Shown: piece after piece, positions 42,844 through 52,896 of the stretch
Position numbering within the stretch: the first letter of the stretch is position 1
Layout: the number at the start of each line of letters is the position of its first letter
NCBI RefSeq assembly: GCF_052115025.1
Contig: NZ_JBFRFW010000009.1
Coordinates: forward strand, 124,001-188,000
Reading direction: 5' to 3'
Source: Bradyrhizobium_A sp052115025
Lineage (GTDB): Bacteria; Pseudomonadota; Alphaproteobacteria; Rhizobiales; Xanthobacteraceae
DNA: 64,000 nt
The notes under the pieces: generated by a model
What the model was told of the DNA's origin: nothing
Database searches by the model: none
The model's input: only the letters and a program-made list of their open reading frames with translations
Program-made: the position numbers and the translations under genes

Positions 42844-43983
42844 ATGCGTCGTAATCAGGTTGCCATCGTCGGCGCTGCCGAGACCACTGAGCTCGGCGTC
42901 GTGCCCGGCATGTCGCAAATCCAGCTGCACGCGGACGCGGCGCTCAACGCCATGGCCGACGCCGGCCTCAAGCCCTCCGACATCGACGGCATCGCCACCG
43001 CGGTCGAAGCGCCGCAGCAGATCGCCCACTATCTCGGCATCACGCCGACCTGGGCGGACGGCACCTCCGTCGGCGGCTGCTCGTTCATGTTGCATGTCCG
43101 CCACGCGGCGGCGGCGATCGAGGCCGGGCTGTGCAAGACCGTGCTGATCACCCATGGCGAGAGCGGCCGCTCCAATATCGGCAAACCGCCACGCGTGGTG
43201 GCGGCCGACAGCCTCAATGGCCAGTTCGAAATGCCATATGGGCCGTTCGGGCCGCCGAGCCTGTTCCCGATCCCGGTGCTGCGCTTCATGAAGACCCATG
43301 GCATCACCCATGAGCAGATCGCCATGGTGTCGGTGGTGCAGCGCGAGTGGGCGGCGAAGAACCCGCGCGCCACCTTCAAGGATCCGATCACGGTCGACGA
43401 CGTGCTCAACTCGCGCATGATCGCCTATCCGTTCCGCATCCTGCAGTGCTGCGTCGTCACCGACGGTGGCGGCGCGCTGATCCTGACCAGCGCCGACCGC
43501 GCCAAGGATTTTCCGCGGAAGCCGGTCTACGTCATGGGCACCGGCGAGAGCGTCGAGACGCCGATGGTCAGCCAGATGGAGACGTTCAACTCCTCACGCG
43601 CCTTCCGCGTCGCCGGGCCGACCGCGTTCCGCGAAGCCGGCATCAGCCATGCCGACGTCGATCATCTCATGATCTACGACGCCTTCGCCCACCTGCCGCT
43701 GTTCGGCCTCGGTGACCTCGGCTTCATGCCCCATGCGGAGGCCGGCGCCTTCATTGCCGGCCGCAACACCGCGCCGGGCGGCAAGCTGCCGGTCAACACC
43801 AATGGCGGCGGCCTCAGCTACATGCATTCCGGCCACTACGGCATGTACGCCCTGCAGGAGAGCGTGCGCCAGATGCGCGGCATCGCGCCGGCGCAGATCC
43901 CGAATGCGAAAATCTCGGTGTGTCACGGCGTCGGCGGCATGTTCGCCGCCAGCGGCACCATCGTGTTCACGAACGAACGGTAA
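42844..43983 (+). CDS. SCP-2-type thiolase/aldolase family protein
   Basis: A 379-residue thiolase-fold protein. The N-terminal nucleophile region reads SVGGCSFMLHVRHAA, placing a cysteine (C79) where thiolases have CSTGS but without the following TGS. The later histidine region NTNGGGLSYMHSGHYGM departs from the GGxxxxGHPxGATG of true thiolases, and the C-terminal HGVGGMFAASGT resembles the HNxGxGG block. The changed active-site motifs suggest an aldolase-like or otherwise altered reaction, as known for DUF35-partnered thiolase homologues. Co-translated with the DUF35 gene. Confidence 0.8.
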   Translation: MRRNQVAIVGAAETTELGVVPGMSQIQLHADAALNAMADAGLKPSDIDGIATAVEAPQQIAHYLGITPTWADGTSVGGCSFMLHVRHAAAAIEAGLCKTVLITHGESGRSNIGKPPRVVAADSLNGQFEMPYGPFGPPSLFPIPVLRFMKTHGITHEQIAMVSVVQREWAAKNPRATFKDPITVDDVLNSRMIAYPFRILQCCVVTDGGGALILTSADRAKDFPRKPVYVMGTGESVETPMVSQMETFNSSRAFRVAGPTAFREAGISHADVDHLMIYDAFAHLPLFGLGDLGFMPHAEAGAFIAGRNTAPGGKLPVNTNGGGLSYMHSGHYGMYALQESVRQMRGIAPAQIPNAKISVCHGVGGMFAASGTIVFTNER

Positions 43984-44060
43984 GTATCCGTCATCCCGAG
44001 GCGCGCGACGCGCCTCGACGGGGACGGGCAAAGGCTTGCAGCAACACAGGGAACGGCACC

Positions 44061-44981
44061 ATGGCACAGACAAAAGCGCTTGACGGCAAGGTCATCATCG
44101 TCACCGGCGCGGGGCGCGGCATCGGGCGCGAGATCGCGCTGCTGGCGGCGGCGGAAGGCGCCAAGGTCGTGGTCAATGATCCCGGCGGCGCGGCCGACGG
44201 TTCCGGCACCAGCGCTGCGCCGGCGGAAGAGGTGGTCGAGGAAATCCGCAAGCGCGGCGGCACCGCGGTCGCCAATTTCGAGACCGTGGCCGAGGCCATT
44301 CCCGCCAGCAAGATCGTCCAGACCGCGATCGATGCCTTCGGCAAGCTCGACGGCGTCGTCAACAATGCCGGCATCCTGCGCGATGCCATCTTCCACCGCA
44401 TGAGCGTCGACGCCTTCGAGCAGGTCATCAAGGTGCATCTGATGGGCTCGTTCTACGTGTCCCATGCCGCGGCACGCCTGTTCCGCGAGCAGGAGAGCGG
44501 CGCCTTCGTGCACTTCACCTCGACGTCCGGCCTGATCGGCAATTTCGGCCAGGCCAACTATGCCGCCGCCAAGCTCGGCATCGTCGGCCTGTCGAAGTCG
44601 ATCGCCCTCGACATGAACCGCTTCAACGTGCGCTCGAACTGCGTGTCGCCGTTCGCCTGGAGCCGCCTGATCGGCACCATCCCGACCGAGACCGAGGCCG
44701 AGAAGGCGCGCGTCGCCCGCATGCAGCAGATGGGCCCGGAAAAGATCGCGCCGCTGTCGGTGTTCCTGCTCGGCGACGACGCCAAGGACGTAACCGGCCA
44801 GATCTTCGCCGTGCGGATGAACGAGATCTTCCTGATGGGCCAGTCGCGCCCGCTGCGCTCGATCCACCGCGCCGAAGGCTGGACCTGCGAAACGCTGGCC
44901 AACCACGGCATCCCGGCGCTGAAGTCGTCGTTCTACAAGCTCGACCGCTCGGCCGACATCTTCTCGTGGGACGCGATCTGA
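44061..44981 (+). CDS. SDR 3-hydroxyacyl-CoA dehydrogenase (MFE-2-like)
   Basis: A 306-residue SDR with cofactor loop TGAGRGIG, the long insert after strand 2 typical of peroxisomal MFE-2 dehydrogenase domains (VVNDPGGAADGSGTSAAPAE), NAG motif NNAGILRD, catalytic TSTSG and YAAAK. It probably oxidises the (R)-3-hydroxyacyl-CoA made by the MaoC hydratase. Its C-terminus carries a ~60-residue extension beyond the usual SDR fold, as in those dehydrogenases. It is 77 bases after the thiolase gene in the same direction. Confidence 0.84.
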   Translation: MAQTKALDGKVIIVTGAGRGIGREIALLAAAEGAKVVVNDPGGAADGSGTSAAPAEEVVEEIRKRGGTAVANFETVAEAIPASKIVQTAIDAFGKLDGVVNNAGILRDAIFHRMSVDAFEQVIKVHLMGSFYVSHAAARLFREQESGAFVHFTSTSGLIGNFGQANYAAAKLGIVGLSKSIALDMNRFNVRSNCVSPFAWSRLIGTIPTETEAEKARVARMQQMGPEKIAPLSVFLLGDDAKDVTGQIFAVRMNEIFLMGQSRPLRSIHRAEGWTCETLANHGIPALKSSFYKLDRSADIFSWDAI

Positions 44982-45030
44982 GCCGGGCTGCCAACTTCGC
45001 TTGTTGCAGAAGGTGCTCGCCGTCTTCTTT

Positions 45031-45151
45031 GTCGTGGCCGGGCTTGTCCCGGCCACCCCGCTTAGGGACGCATTGCTTTCCTTGCCGGGGTCGCCGGGAG
45101 ACCTTAGTCCTGGCGATCCGTTAGAGAGGGATCGCGCTGCCCGGCGACGAC
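45031..45151. repeat. TGGCCGGGCTTGTCCCGGCC repeat, copy A
   Basis: About 120 bases beginning with the small palindrome GGCCGGGCTTGTCCCGGCC and continuing GGGTCGCCGGGAGACCTTAG. It ends CCCGGCGACGAC, which pairs with the start GTCGTGGCCGGG. A second, 3'-shortened copy is at 54035. Confidence 0.8.
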
Positions 45152-45179
45152 ACTAAGGTCACGGCCCCAACGCCCATGG

Positions 45180-45226
45180 CCTCATAGTTCAAGACGCGCG
45201 GCTTTGTCGCGCTCCTCACCATGAGG
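45180..45226. repeat. CCTCAT palindromic repeat, copy 4 (single unit)
   Basis: Only one hairpin unit is present here: CCTCATAGTTCAAGACGCGC to CGCGCTCCTCACCATGAGG, with a few mismatches in the stem. Confidence 0.75.
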
Positions 45227-45327
45227 AGTGGCGTTGTCAGCATTTGACGACGCCGGCCAAAATCGGCTTAGCTCACATCAAGTGCCGCACATGATGGCGC
45301 AGAGCAATGAGATTCGGGAGACAGACG

Positions 45328-46572
45328 ATGACCATCACCCGCCGGACCTTTGGCCTCGGCGCAGCGGGAGCCCTGATTGCGCCGGTCGCTGCGCCCTTCG
45401 TCCGCCGCGCCTCGGCCGCCGGGCCGACCATCCGCATCGGCGTGGTCAATTCCATGAGCGGCAGCCTTGCGGCCTATGCCCAGGAAGGCCAGCCGGCCTT
45501 CGAATACATGATCAGGAAGATCAATGCCGAGGGTGGCATCCGCAGCAAGGGCGGCGCGCAGATCGAGCTGGTGATGGCCGACGACACCAGCCAGCCGGCG
45601 CGCACCGCGGCGGAAGCGCGGCGGCTGATCACCGAGGAGAAGGTGCAACTGCTCACCGGCACCATCCTCAGCGCCCAGATGCTGGCGCTCACCCCGGTGC
45701 TCGACGAACTCAAGGTGCCGACGCTGTCGGTGTGGGCCGGCGGCGCGCACTCCAGCTACATGTTTACCCTGGGCTACCCCTACGACCGCGGTTACGCCCA
45801 GACCATGCACGACTTCGTCGTGTCGCTGCGCGACGACGGCAAATTCCCGATCAAGACTGCGGTGATGAGCTACTCGAACTACGAGGCCGGCCAGCAGGTC
45901 AACAGGTTTCTCACCGAAAAGCTCAAGGCCAGCAACATCGAGATCATCGGCGAGGCCGCGCTCGACATCCGCGCCCAGGACCAGACCGCGGCGATGGTGC
46001 GCATCCGCTCGCTCAAGCCCGATGTCGTCGTCGGCCTGGTGACGCCGCGCGACGGCATCCTGCTGCACCAGGCGCGCTACAACTTGAATTACCACGGCAG
46101 CATCTTCTGCGGCGGCACCGGCGGCTATTCCGACCTGTCGCTGTGGAAGGACCTTGGCCAGGAGATCGGCAAGGCGGTGCTGACGCGCAACCTGTTCGGC
46201 ATGACCGGTTTCAGCGCCGGCGCCAAGATCGAGTCGATGCAGAAGATCATCGCCGAGCTGCGCGACGTCGCCAAGCTCGAGCGCATCGGCCAGGGTGCCA
46301 TCCAGTATGCCCAGGCGGCGCGGGTGCTGCAGCAGGTGCTGGAGAACGCGGTGTCGCTCGACAGCGACGCGCTGCTCAACGCCTTCAAGAAGCTCGACAT
46401 CCCCTATGGCGATCCCAACCTCTACATCGCCAAGCCGCAGGGGTTGCAGTTCGCCGAGGATCGCCTGCTCAAGGACGGCTCGGCGATGTTCATCCAGTGG
46501 CTGCCGGACCAGGACCAGCAGGTGGTGTTTCCAAAGATCTTCGCCCAGGCCGCGCCGCGGCCGAAGTCGTGA
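45328..46572 (+). CDS. substrate-binding protein of the third liv transporter, Tat-type signal
   Basis: A 414-residue type I periplasmic binding protein. The first ~30 residues form a twin-arginine signal (ITRRTFGLGAAGALIAPVAA, then VRRASA), unlike the Sec signals of the other two binding proteins in this window. The mature protein starts IRIGVVNSMSGSLAAYAQEG. The ATG at 45328, nine bases after GGGAG, is preferred to one at 45307. It lies downstream of the first acyl-CoA cluster and upstream of a molybdenum hydroxylase, so the ligand may be an aromatic or cyclic acid (inference). Confidence 0.85.
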   Translation: MTITRRTFGLGAAGALIAPVAAPFVRRASAAGPTIRIGVVNSMSGSLAAYAQEGQPAFEYMIRKINAEGGIRSKGGAQIELVMADDTSQPARTAAEARRLITEEKVQLLTGTILSAQMLALTPVLDELKVPTLSVWAGGAHSSYMFTLGYPYDRGYAQTMHDFVVSLRDDGKFPIKTAVMSYSNYEAGQQVNRFLTEKLKASNIEIIGEAALDIRAQDQTAAMVRIRSLKPDVVVGLVTPRDGILLHQARYNLNYHGSIFCGGTGGYSDLSLWKDLGQEIGKAVLTRNLFGMTGFSAGAKIESMQKIIAELRDVAKLERIGQGAIQYAQAARVLQQVLENAVSLDSDALLNAFKKLDIPYGDPNLYIAKPQGLQFAEDRLLKDGSAMFIQWLPDQDQQVVFPKIFAQAAPRPKS

Positions 46573-46590
46573 GGACAGGCGAGTGTCGTT

Positions 46591-46692
46591 CCTCATGGTG
46601 AGGAGGCGCGCAGCGCCGTCTCGAACCGTGAGGCCCGTACGTTACGGCCTCATCCTTCGAGACGCAGGCTTCGCCTGCTCCTCAGGATGAGG
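46591..46692. repeat. CCTCAT palindromic repeat pair, copy 5
   Basis: Unit one CCTCATGGTGAGGAGGCGCG...GAACCGTGAGG, unit two CCTCATCCTTCGAGACGCAG...CAGGATGAGG. It lies between the binding-protein gene and livG of the same operon, the only copy located inside a likely operon. It may serve there as an mRNA-stabilising element. Confidence 0.85.
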
Positions 46693-46746
46693 ACAGAGGC
46701 CGAGGACGGGGATCTCGGGATACGGCAATGAGGGGAAGGGGCTGAC

Positions 46747-47452
<706 letters not shown>

Positions 47453-47466
<14 letters not shown>

Positions 47467-48163
47467 GGTCGAACGGCTGGTCGCGGGGTATGGCACTGTC
47501 CCGGTGCTGCACGAGGTGTCGCTGACGCTCAAGGCCGGCGAGATCGTCGGCCTGCTCGGCGCCAACAACGCCGGCAAGACCACGCTGATCAACGCGCTGT
47601 CCGGCATGGTCACGCCGAGCGCCGGACGAATCCTGTTCGATGGCGAGGACGTTACGCACCTCTCCGCAAAGCAGCGGGTCGAGGCCGGCATTGTCCAGGT
47701 GCCCGAGGGACGCCTCGTCTTTCCGGAGATGAGCGTGCGGGAGAACCTGCTGCTCGGCGGCATCAATGCGCGCGCCCGCGCGCAGCGGCCGCAGCAGATG
47801 GACAGGGTGCTCGACCTGTTCCCGCGGCTTCAGGAGCGGCTCGGCCAGGCCGCCGGCACGCTGTCCGGCGGCGAGCAGCAGATGCTGGCGATCGGCCGCG
47901 GCCTGATGGCGGATGCGAAACTGCTGATGCTCGACGAGCCGTCGCTCGGCCTGTCGCCGCGCTTCGTGCAGTACATCTTCGCCATCGTCGACCGCCTGCA
48001 TGCCGAGGGGCTGACCATCCTGCTGGTGGAGCAGAACCTCAACCTGACGCTGCGCCATGCCGGGCGCTGCTACGTGCTGGAGCGCGGCCATGTCGCGGTC
48101 GAGGGCACGGCCGACGTGGTGAAGAACGATCCGCGCACCCGCAGCGCGTATCTCGGGCTTTGA
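47453..48163 (+). CDS. livF: branched-chain amino acid-type ABC transporter ATPase LivF
   Basis: A 236-residue ATPase with Walker A GANNAGKT (an Asn replaces the usual Gly after GAN), signature LSGGEQQML, Walker B LLMLDEPSLGLSP and LivF-type VPEGRLVFPEM. The ATG at 47453 has a GGAG just upstream, inside the end of livG. Co-translated with livG. Confidence 0.88.
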
Positions 48164-48176
48164 CGGGGAGAGCGAC

Positions 48177-49043
48177 GTGACCGAACTCTACCAGGCGCTG
48201 GCGCAAGGACTCCTGATCGGCTCGACCTACGGGCTGCTCGCCCTCGGCATGGGCCTTGTCTACGGCGTCAGCGGCGTCGTCAACTTCTCCCATGGCGACT
48301 TCATCTCGTTGGGCATGTTCATGTGCCTCGCGCTGTACTCGGCGTTCTCGCTGGATCCCTATGTTTCCGCCGTGATCACGATCCCCGTGATGACGGCGCT
48401 CGGCGCGCTGGTCTACCGCTTCCTGATCCGGCCAATGGTCGGCCACCAGTTCCTGATGATCGTGCAGCTCACCCTGGGCTTAAGCCTCGTGCTGCAGAAC
48501 GGCATCCTGATGGTGTTCGGCGGCCAGCCGGCGCGCACCCCTTCGGTGGTCGAGACCAAGCTGATCCTGCTCGGCGACGTCGTGCTGCGGCTGCCCCATG
48601 TCATCGCCTTCGTGATCTCGTTCGCCCTCGCCATCGCGCTCTATGTCATGCTGCGCTCCACCGACTTCGGCCGCTCGATCCGCGCGGTGCACCAGAACGC
48701 CCACGCCGCGGCGCTGATGGGCATCAATGTCGGCCGCGTCCAGGTGCTGACCTTCGCGATGGGCATCGGCCTCCTGGCGCTCGCCGCGGTGCTGCTGCTG
48801 CCGGGCACGCCGATCCAGCCGACCCAGGGCCTGCGCTACACCGTGATCACCCTGCTGGTGGTGGTGCTTGGCGGCATGACCAATTTCGTCGGCATCATGC
48901 TCGGCGGCCTTGTCATCGGCATCGCGGAAGCGTTCGGCACCATCTATCTGGAAGGTCCGCTGGGACTGCTGATGCCTTACCTGATCTTCGTCGCCATCAT
49001 GCTGTTCCGCCCGCAGGGCCTGACCTGGAGGTCGGCGCGATGA
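48177..49043 (+). CDS. livH: branched-chain amino acid-type ABC transporter permease LivH
   Basis: A 288-residue permease starting at a GTG (48177) after a GGGGAGAG ribosome site. The LivH N-terminal hallmarks are clear: LLIGSTYGLLALGMGLVYGV and VVNFSHGDFISLGMF. The EAA-type loop is STDFGRSIRAVHQNAHAAALMGINV. The last codons overlap the livM start (ATGA). Confidence 0.9.
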   Translation: MTELYQALAQGLLIGSTYGLLALGMGLVYGVSGVVNFSHGDFISLGMFMCLALYSAFSLDPYVSAVITIPVMTALGALVYRFLIRPMVGHQFLMIVQLTLGLSLVLQNGILMVFGGQPARTPSVVETKLILLGDVVLRLPHVIAFVISFALAIALYVMLRSTDFGRSIRAVHQNAHAAALMGINVGRVQVLTFAMGIGLLALAAVLLLPGTPIQPTQGLRYTVITLLVVVLGGMTNFVGIMLGGLVIGIAEAFGTIYLEGPLGLLMPYLIFVAIMLFRPQGLTWRSAR

Positions 49044-50032
49044 AGGAGGAGTTTTACCGCACCCTGCGTTCGTCGATCTGGTGGGGCGTGCTTGTCCTCG
49101 CCGCGCTGCTGCCGTTCGCGCTGTCGAGCTACTACCTGCACATCGTCACCCTGGCCTTGGTCTATGTCGCGCTGGCGTCGTCCTGGAACATCGTCGGCGG
49201 CATGGCCGGGCAGATCTCGCTCGCCCACAGCCTGTTCATCGGCGTCGGCGCGATGTTCTCCAGCGCGCTGCTGCTCAAGCTCGGCATCAACATGTGGCTG
49301 GGCCTCGTGATCTCCGCGGCGATCTCCGCCGTGCTTGGCGCCGCGATCGCCTGGATCGACTACCGCTTCCGCCTCGGCCATCTCTCCTTCGTGCTGATCA
49401 CGCTGGCGTTCGCGGAGATGGGCGCGATCATCGTCGAGGGCTGGGAGTTTCTCGGCGGCGCCTCGGGCCTGCTGCTGCCGCGCGACGCCGGCAACTTCCT
49501 GCGTTTCGAGTTCGGCGGCGGGCAGGGCGCGTTCTGGGTGATGCTGGTGCTGGCCGCGATCTGCGTGCTGGTGAATGTCGCCATCCTCAACGCGCCGCTC
49601 GGCTATTACCTGCGCACCATCCGCGACAACGAAAAGGCGGCGCAGGCGATCGGCGTCAACGTGCTGCGCTACAAGACCATGGCGATGGTGATCTCCGCCG
49701 TGCTCGCCTCGGTGGTCGGCACGGCCTATGTCCGCTATCTCACCTTCGCCGATCCGTACCTGCTGATCTCGCCGGTCATCACCATCGAGATCGTGCTGTT
49801 CGCGACCGTCGGCGGGCTCGGCCGCGCCTACGGCCCCGCGCTCGGCGCGCTGCTGCTGGTGCCGCTCGGTGAGGTGCTGCGCGGCAAGCTCGGCTCCACC
49901 CTGCCGGGGCTGCACTACTTCATCTATGGCGTGGTGGTGGTGGCGGTGATTCTCGCCACGCCGCGCGGCCTGCTGCCGCTCGCCGAGCGGATGTGGGCGC
50001 GCTGGCGCGGCCCGGCATCCCGCGCAGGGTGA
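49040..50032 (+). CDS. livM: branched-chain amino acid-type ABC transporter permease LivM
   Basis: A 330-residue permease. It has the LivM start pattern (LALVYVALASSWNIVGGMAGQISLAHS, shortened here), FRLGHLSFVLITLAFAEMG and the loop LRTIRDNEKAAQAIGVNV. The later block FATVGGLGRAYGPALGA is also typical. It completes the third importer, whose gene order is binding protein, livG, livF, livH, livM. Confidence 0.9.
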   Translation: MKEEFYRTLRSSIWWGVLVLAALLPFALSSYYLHIVTLALVYVALASSWNIVGGMAGQISLAHSLFIGVGAMFSSALLLKLGINMWLGLVISAAISAVLGAAIAWIDYRFRLGHLSFVLITLAFAEMGAIIVEGWEFLGGASGLLLPRDAGNFLRFEFGGGQGAFWVMLVLAAICVLVNVAILNAPLGYYLRTIRDNEKAAQAIGVNVLRYKTMAMVISAVLASVVGTAYVRYLTFADPYLLISPVITIEIVLFATVGGLGRAYGPALGALLLVPLGEVLRGKLGSTLPGLHYFIYGVVVVAVILATPRGLLPLAERMWARWRGPASRAG

Positions 50033-50034
50033 TC

Positions 50035-50055
50035 GCCGGTTCCGGCGGAACCGGC
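50035..50055 (+). terminator. hairpin after the third liv operon
   Basis: GCCGGTTCC-GGC-GGAACCGGC, a perfect 9-bp stem starting three bases after the livM stop codon. Only a weak pyrimidine-rich tail (CTCCACCTTTCG) follows, so termination efficiency is uncertain. Confidence 0.55.
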
Positions 50056-50182
50056 CTCCACCTTTCGACTTATATGGCCACGGTTGCGATCGCGCCGGAA
50101 ATCTTGATTTGAGCGAGTGGCGATTCGTGGTCAGCATCCCCCCGCCGGGCGATATGCGCCCGTCTTCAGGGGACCCGTGACG

Positions 50183-50632
50183 ATGCCAACCCTTAAAATC
50201 AATGGAAAAGACGTCAATATCGACGCAGAGCTGGAGATGCCGCTGCTCTGGGCCATCCGCGACTATGCCGGGCTGACCGGCACCAAATACGGTTGCGGCA
50301 TCGCACAATGCGGCGCCTGCACCGTGCATCTCGACGGCGAGCCGACCCGCTCCTGCAGCGTCCAGCTCGGCGACGCCGTCGGCAAGACCATCGTCACCAT
50401 CGAGGGCCTCGCCGAAGGCGGCACGCTGCACCGGGTGCAGCAGGCCTGGGTCGACCTCGACGTGCCGCAATGCGGCTACTGCCAGAGCGGCCTGATCATG
50501 GCGGTGACGGCGCTCCTCAAGGACAAGCCCAAGCCCACCGACAAGGATATCGACGACGCCATCACCAACATCTGCCGCTGCGGCACCTTCGTGCAGGTGC
50601 GCGCGGCTATTCACGCCGCCGCGAACGCGTGA
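50183..50632 (+). CDS. iorA: isoquinoline 1-oxidoreductase-type molybdenum hydroxylase, small (2Fe-2S) subunit
   Basis: A 149-residue electron-transfer subunit of the xanthine-oxidase family. The plant-type [2Fe-2S] motif is CGIAQCGACTVHLDG with a fourth cysteine in RSCSVQ. The second cluster is held by CGYCQSG and CRCGT. It pairs with the large subunit that begins 11 bases later. There is no FAD subunit gene, which is the two-subunit plan of isoquinoline 1-oxidoreductase and related periplasmic or membrane-linked hydroxylases and aldehyde dehydrogenases. The ATG at 50183 is chosen; 50117 adds a non-conserved stretch. Confidence 0.88.
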   Translation: MPTLKINGKDVNIDAELEMPLLWAIRDYAGLTGTKYGCGIAQCGACTVHLDGEPTRSCSVQLGDAVGKTIVTIEGLAEGGTLHRVQQAWVDLDVPQCGYCQSGLIMAVTALLKDKPKPTDKDIDDAITNICRCGTFVQVRAAIHAAANA

Positions 50633-50642
50633 GGAGGGCGCC

Positions 50643-52835
50643 ATGACACAGCATGTCACGATGTCTCCCGCGGTCAGCCGCCGCGCCTTTGTCATCGGCG
50701 CCGCTGCGCTCGGCGGCGGCCTCGCGCTCGGTCTCGACCTGTCCGCGGCCCATGCCGCCGACGGTGTCTCCGCCACCACTGCGCCGGAGGTCAACGCCTG
50801 GGTCGTGGTGCGGCCCGACGACACCGTGGTCGTCCGCATCGCCCGCTCCGAGATGGGCCAGGGCACGCTGACCGGCCTCGCCCAGCTCGTCGCCGAGGAG
50901 CTGCAGTGCGACTGGTCGAAGGTCACGACCGAATATCCGACGCCCGGCCAGAACCGTGCCCGCCAGCGGGTGTGGGGCGACTTCTCCACCGGCGGCAGCC
51001 ACGGCATCCGCGGTTCGCACGATTATGTGCGCCAGGGCGGCGCCGCGGCGCGGATCATGCTGATCCAGGCCGCCGCCAACGCCTGGGGCGTGCCGGCATC
51101 CGAATGCAGCGCAGCCAACAGCGTCATCAGCCATGTGCCGTCCGGGCGCACCGTTACCTATGGCAAGGTCGCGGACGCCGCGGCCAGGCTGGCGCCGCCG
51201 ACGGATATCAAGCTCAGGGATCCCAAGGACTGGACCATCGCCGGCAAGGGCCTCAAGCGGCTCGACACCGTCGACAAGACCACCGGGCGCATGACCTACG
51301 GTATCGACGTCAAGCTGCCGGGCATGCTCAGCGCGGCGATCAGGGATTGTCCGGTGTTCGGCGGCAAGCTCCGGAGCTTCGACGCCGCCAAGGTCACCGG
51401 CATGAAGGGCGTCAAGCAGGTGGTCAAGGTCGGCGACAGCGCGGTTGCGGTGGTGGCCGACAGCTGGTGGCACGCCAAGGCCGCGCTCGATGCGCTGCCG
51501 GTGCAATGGGACGAGGGCGAGCACGCCAAGCTCTCCAGCGCCTCGATCGCGTCCTGGCTCGCCGAGGGGCTCGATCCGGCGCAGCCGGCGTTCGTTGGCA
51601 ACAGCAATGGCGATGCCAAGGGCGCGCTCGCCAATGCTGCGCGGCGGATCGAGGCGACCTACGCCTATCCCTACCAGAACCACGCCGCGATGGAGCCGCT
51701 CAACGCCACCGCGCTCTATACGCCCGAGCGCTGCGAGGTGTGGACCGGCACGCAGAACGGCGAGGGGGCGCTCGCCGCGGCGATCGCGGCCTCCGGCCTG
51801 CCGCCGGAGAAGTGCGACGTGCACAAGGTGATGCTCGGCGGCGGCTTCGGCCGGCGCGGCATGTCCGACTACGTCACCCAGGCGGTGCTGATCGCAAAGC
51901 AGATGCCGGGCACGCCGGTCAAGCTGCTGTGGTCGCGCGAGGAGGACATGCTCCACGGCCGCTACCATCCGGTGACCCAGTGCAGGCTGGTCGGCGGCCT
52001 CGACGCCGATGGCAATCTCACCGCGTTGCATCTGCGACTGTCGGGCCAGTCGATCCTGGCGAGCGCGCGCCCCGGCGCGTTGCAGAACGGCATGGATCCG
52101 GCGGCGTTTCAGGGCCTCGCGCCACGCGGTGAGGCAGTGATCGGCTACGACGTGCCGAACCTGCTCGTAGAGCACAGCATGCGCAACCCGCCGGTGCCGC
52201 CGGGCTTCTGGCGCGGCGTCAACATCAACCACAATGCGATCTATCTGGAGTCCTTCATTGACGAGCTGGCAGCGGCGGCGAAGCAGGATCCGCTCGCCTT
52301 CCGTCGCAAGCTGATGGCGGGCCATCCGAAGCATCTCGCGGTGCTCAACGCGGTCGCCGAGCGCATCGGCTGGGATACGCCGCCGCCGCAGGGCGTGTTC
52401 CGCGGCATTGCCCAGCACATGGGCTATGGCAGCTATGTCGCGGCCGCCACCGAGATCTCGATCACCGACGGCAGCAAGATCAGGATCCACCGTATCGTCG
52501 CGGCGACCGATCCCGGCCACGTCGTCAATCCGGCGCAGGTCGAGCGCCAGATTGCGGGCTCGTTCGTCTACGGCCTGTCGGCGCTGTTCTACGGCGAGAT
52601 CACGCTCAAGAACGGCCGCGTCGAGCAGGAGAATTTCGACAGCTACAACTCGATGCGCATTGCCGAGATGCCGAAGGTCGAGACCATGCTGATGCCAAGC
52701 GGCGGCTTCTGGGGCGGCGTCGGCGAGCCGACCATTTGCGTTGCCGCGCCCGCCGTGCTCAACGCGTTCTTTGCCGCGACCGGCAAGCGCATCCGTTCGG
52801 TGCCCCTCAAGAACCACGACATCGTGTTCGCCTGA
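50643..52835 (+). CDS. iorB: isoquinoline 1-oxidoreductase-type molybdenum hydroxylase, large (molybdopterin) subunit
   Basis: A 730-residue molybdopterin-binding subunit. It starts with a Tat signal (SRRAFVIGAAALGGGLALGL, cleavage near AHA), so the complex is exported folded with its small subunit. Family motifs include GQGTLTGLAQLVAEEL, the Mo-pterin loop GGGFGRRGMSDY and the catalytic glutamate in GGVGEPTICV near the C-terminus. It hydroxylates a heteroaromatic ring or oxidises an aldehyde using water oxygen. Electrons probably pass to a cytochrome; none is encoded here. The substrate is unknown. Confidence 0.86.
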   Translation: MTQHVTMSPAVSRRAFVIGAAALGGGLALGLDLSAAHAADGVSATTAPEVNAWVVVRPDDTVVVRIARSEMGQGTLTGLAQLVAEELQCDWSKVTTEYPTPGQNRARQRVWGDFSTGGSHGIRGSHDYVRQGGAAARIMLIQAAANAWGVPASECSAANSVISHVPSGRTVTYGKVADAAARLAPPTDIKLRDPKDWTIAGKGLKRLDTVDKTTGRMTYGIDVKLPGMLSAAIRDCPVFGGKLRSFDAAKVTGMKGVKQVVKVGDSAVAVVADSWWHAKAALDALPVQWDEGEHAKLSSASIASWLAEGLDPAQPAFVGNSNGDAKGALANAARRIEATYAYPYQNHAAMEPLNATALYTPERCEVWTGTQNGEGALAAAIAASGLPPEKCDVHKVMLGGGFGRRGMSDYVTQAVLIAKQMPGTPVKLLWSREEDMLHGRYHPVTQCRLVGGLDADGNLTALHLRLSGQSILASARPGALQNGMDPAAFQGLAPRGEAVIGYDVPNLLVEHSMRNPPVPPGFWRGVNINHNAIYLESFIDELAAAAKQDPLAFRRKLMAGHPKHLAVLNAVAERIGWDTPPPQGVFRGIAQHMGYGSYVAAATEISITDGSKIRIHRIVAATDPGHVVNPAQVERQIAGSFVYGLSALFYGEITLKNGRVEQENFDSYNSMRIAEMPKVETMLMPSGGFWGGVGEPTICVAAPAVLNAFFAATGKRIRSVPLKNHDIVFA

Positions 52836-52860
52836 CCACGCTGTCGGCCTGATCGCAACG

Positions 52861-52896
52861 CCGCCGCCGGAGATCTCTCCGGCGGCGGTTCCTTTT
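52861..52896 (+). terminator. rho-independent terminator after iorB
   Basis: A perfect 13-bp stem (CCGCCGCCGGAGA with TCTCCGGCGGCGG) and two-base spacer is followed by TTCCTTTT. It lies 25 bases after the iorB stop and should end the iorAB transcript. Confidence 0.85.

Larger units (their letters stand above)
44982..45327. other. intergenic region with two repeat elements
   Basis: About 345 bases between the SDR and the third liv operon. It holds a TGGCCGGGCTTGTCCCGGCC element (45031-45151) and one unit of the CCTCAT repeat (45180-45226). The liv promoter must lie in the remaining ~100 bases; I could not identify it. Confidence 0.6.
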
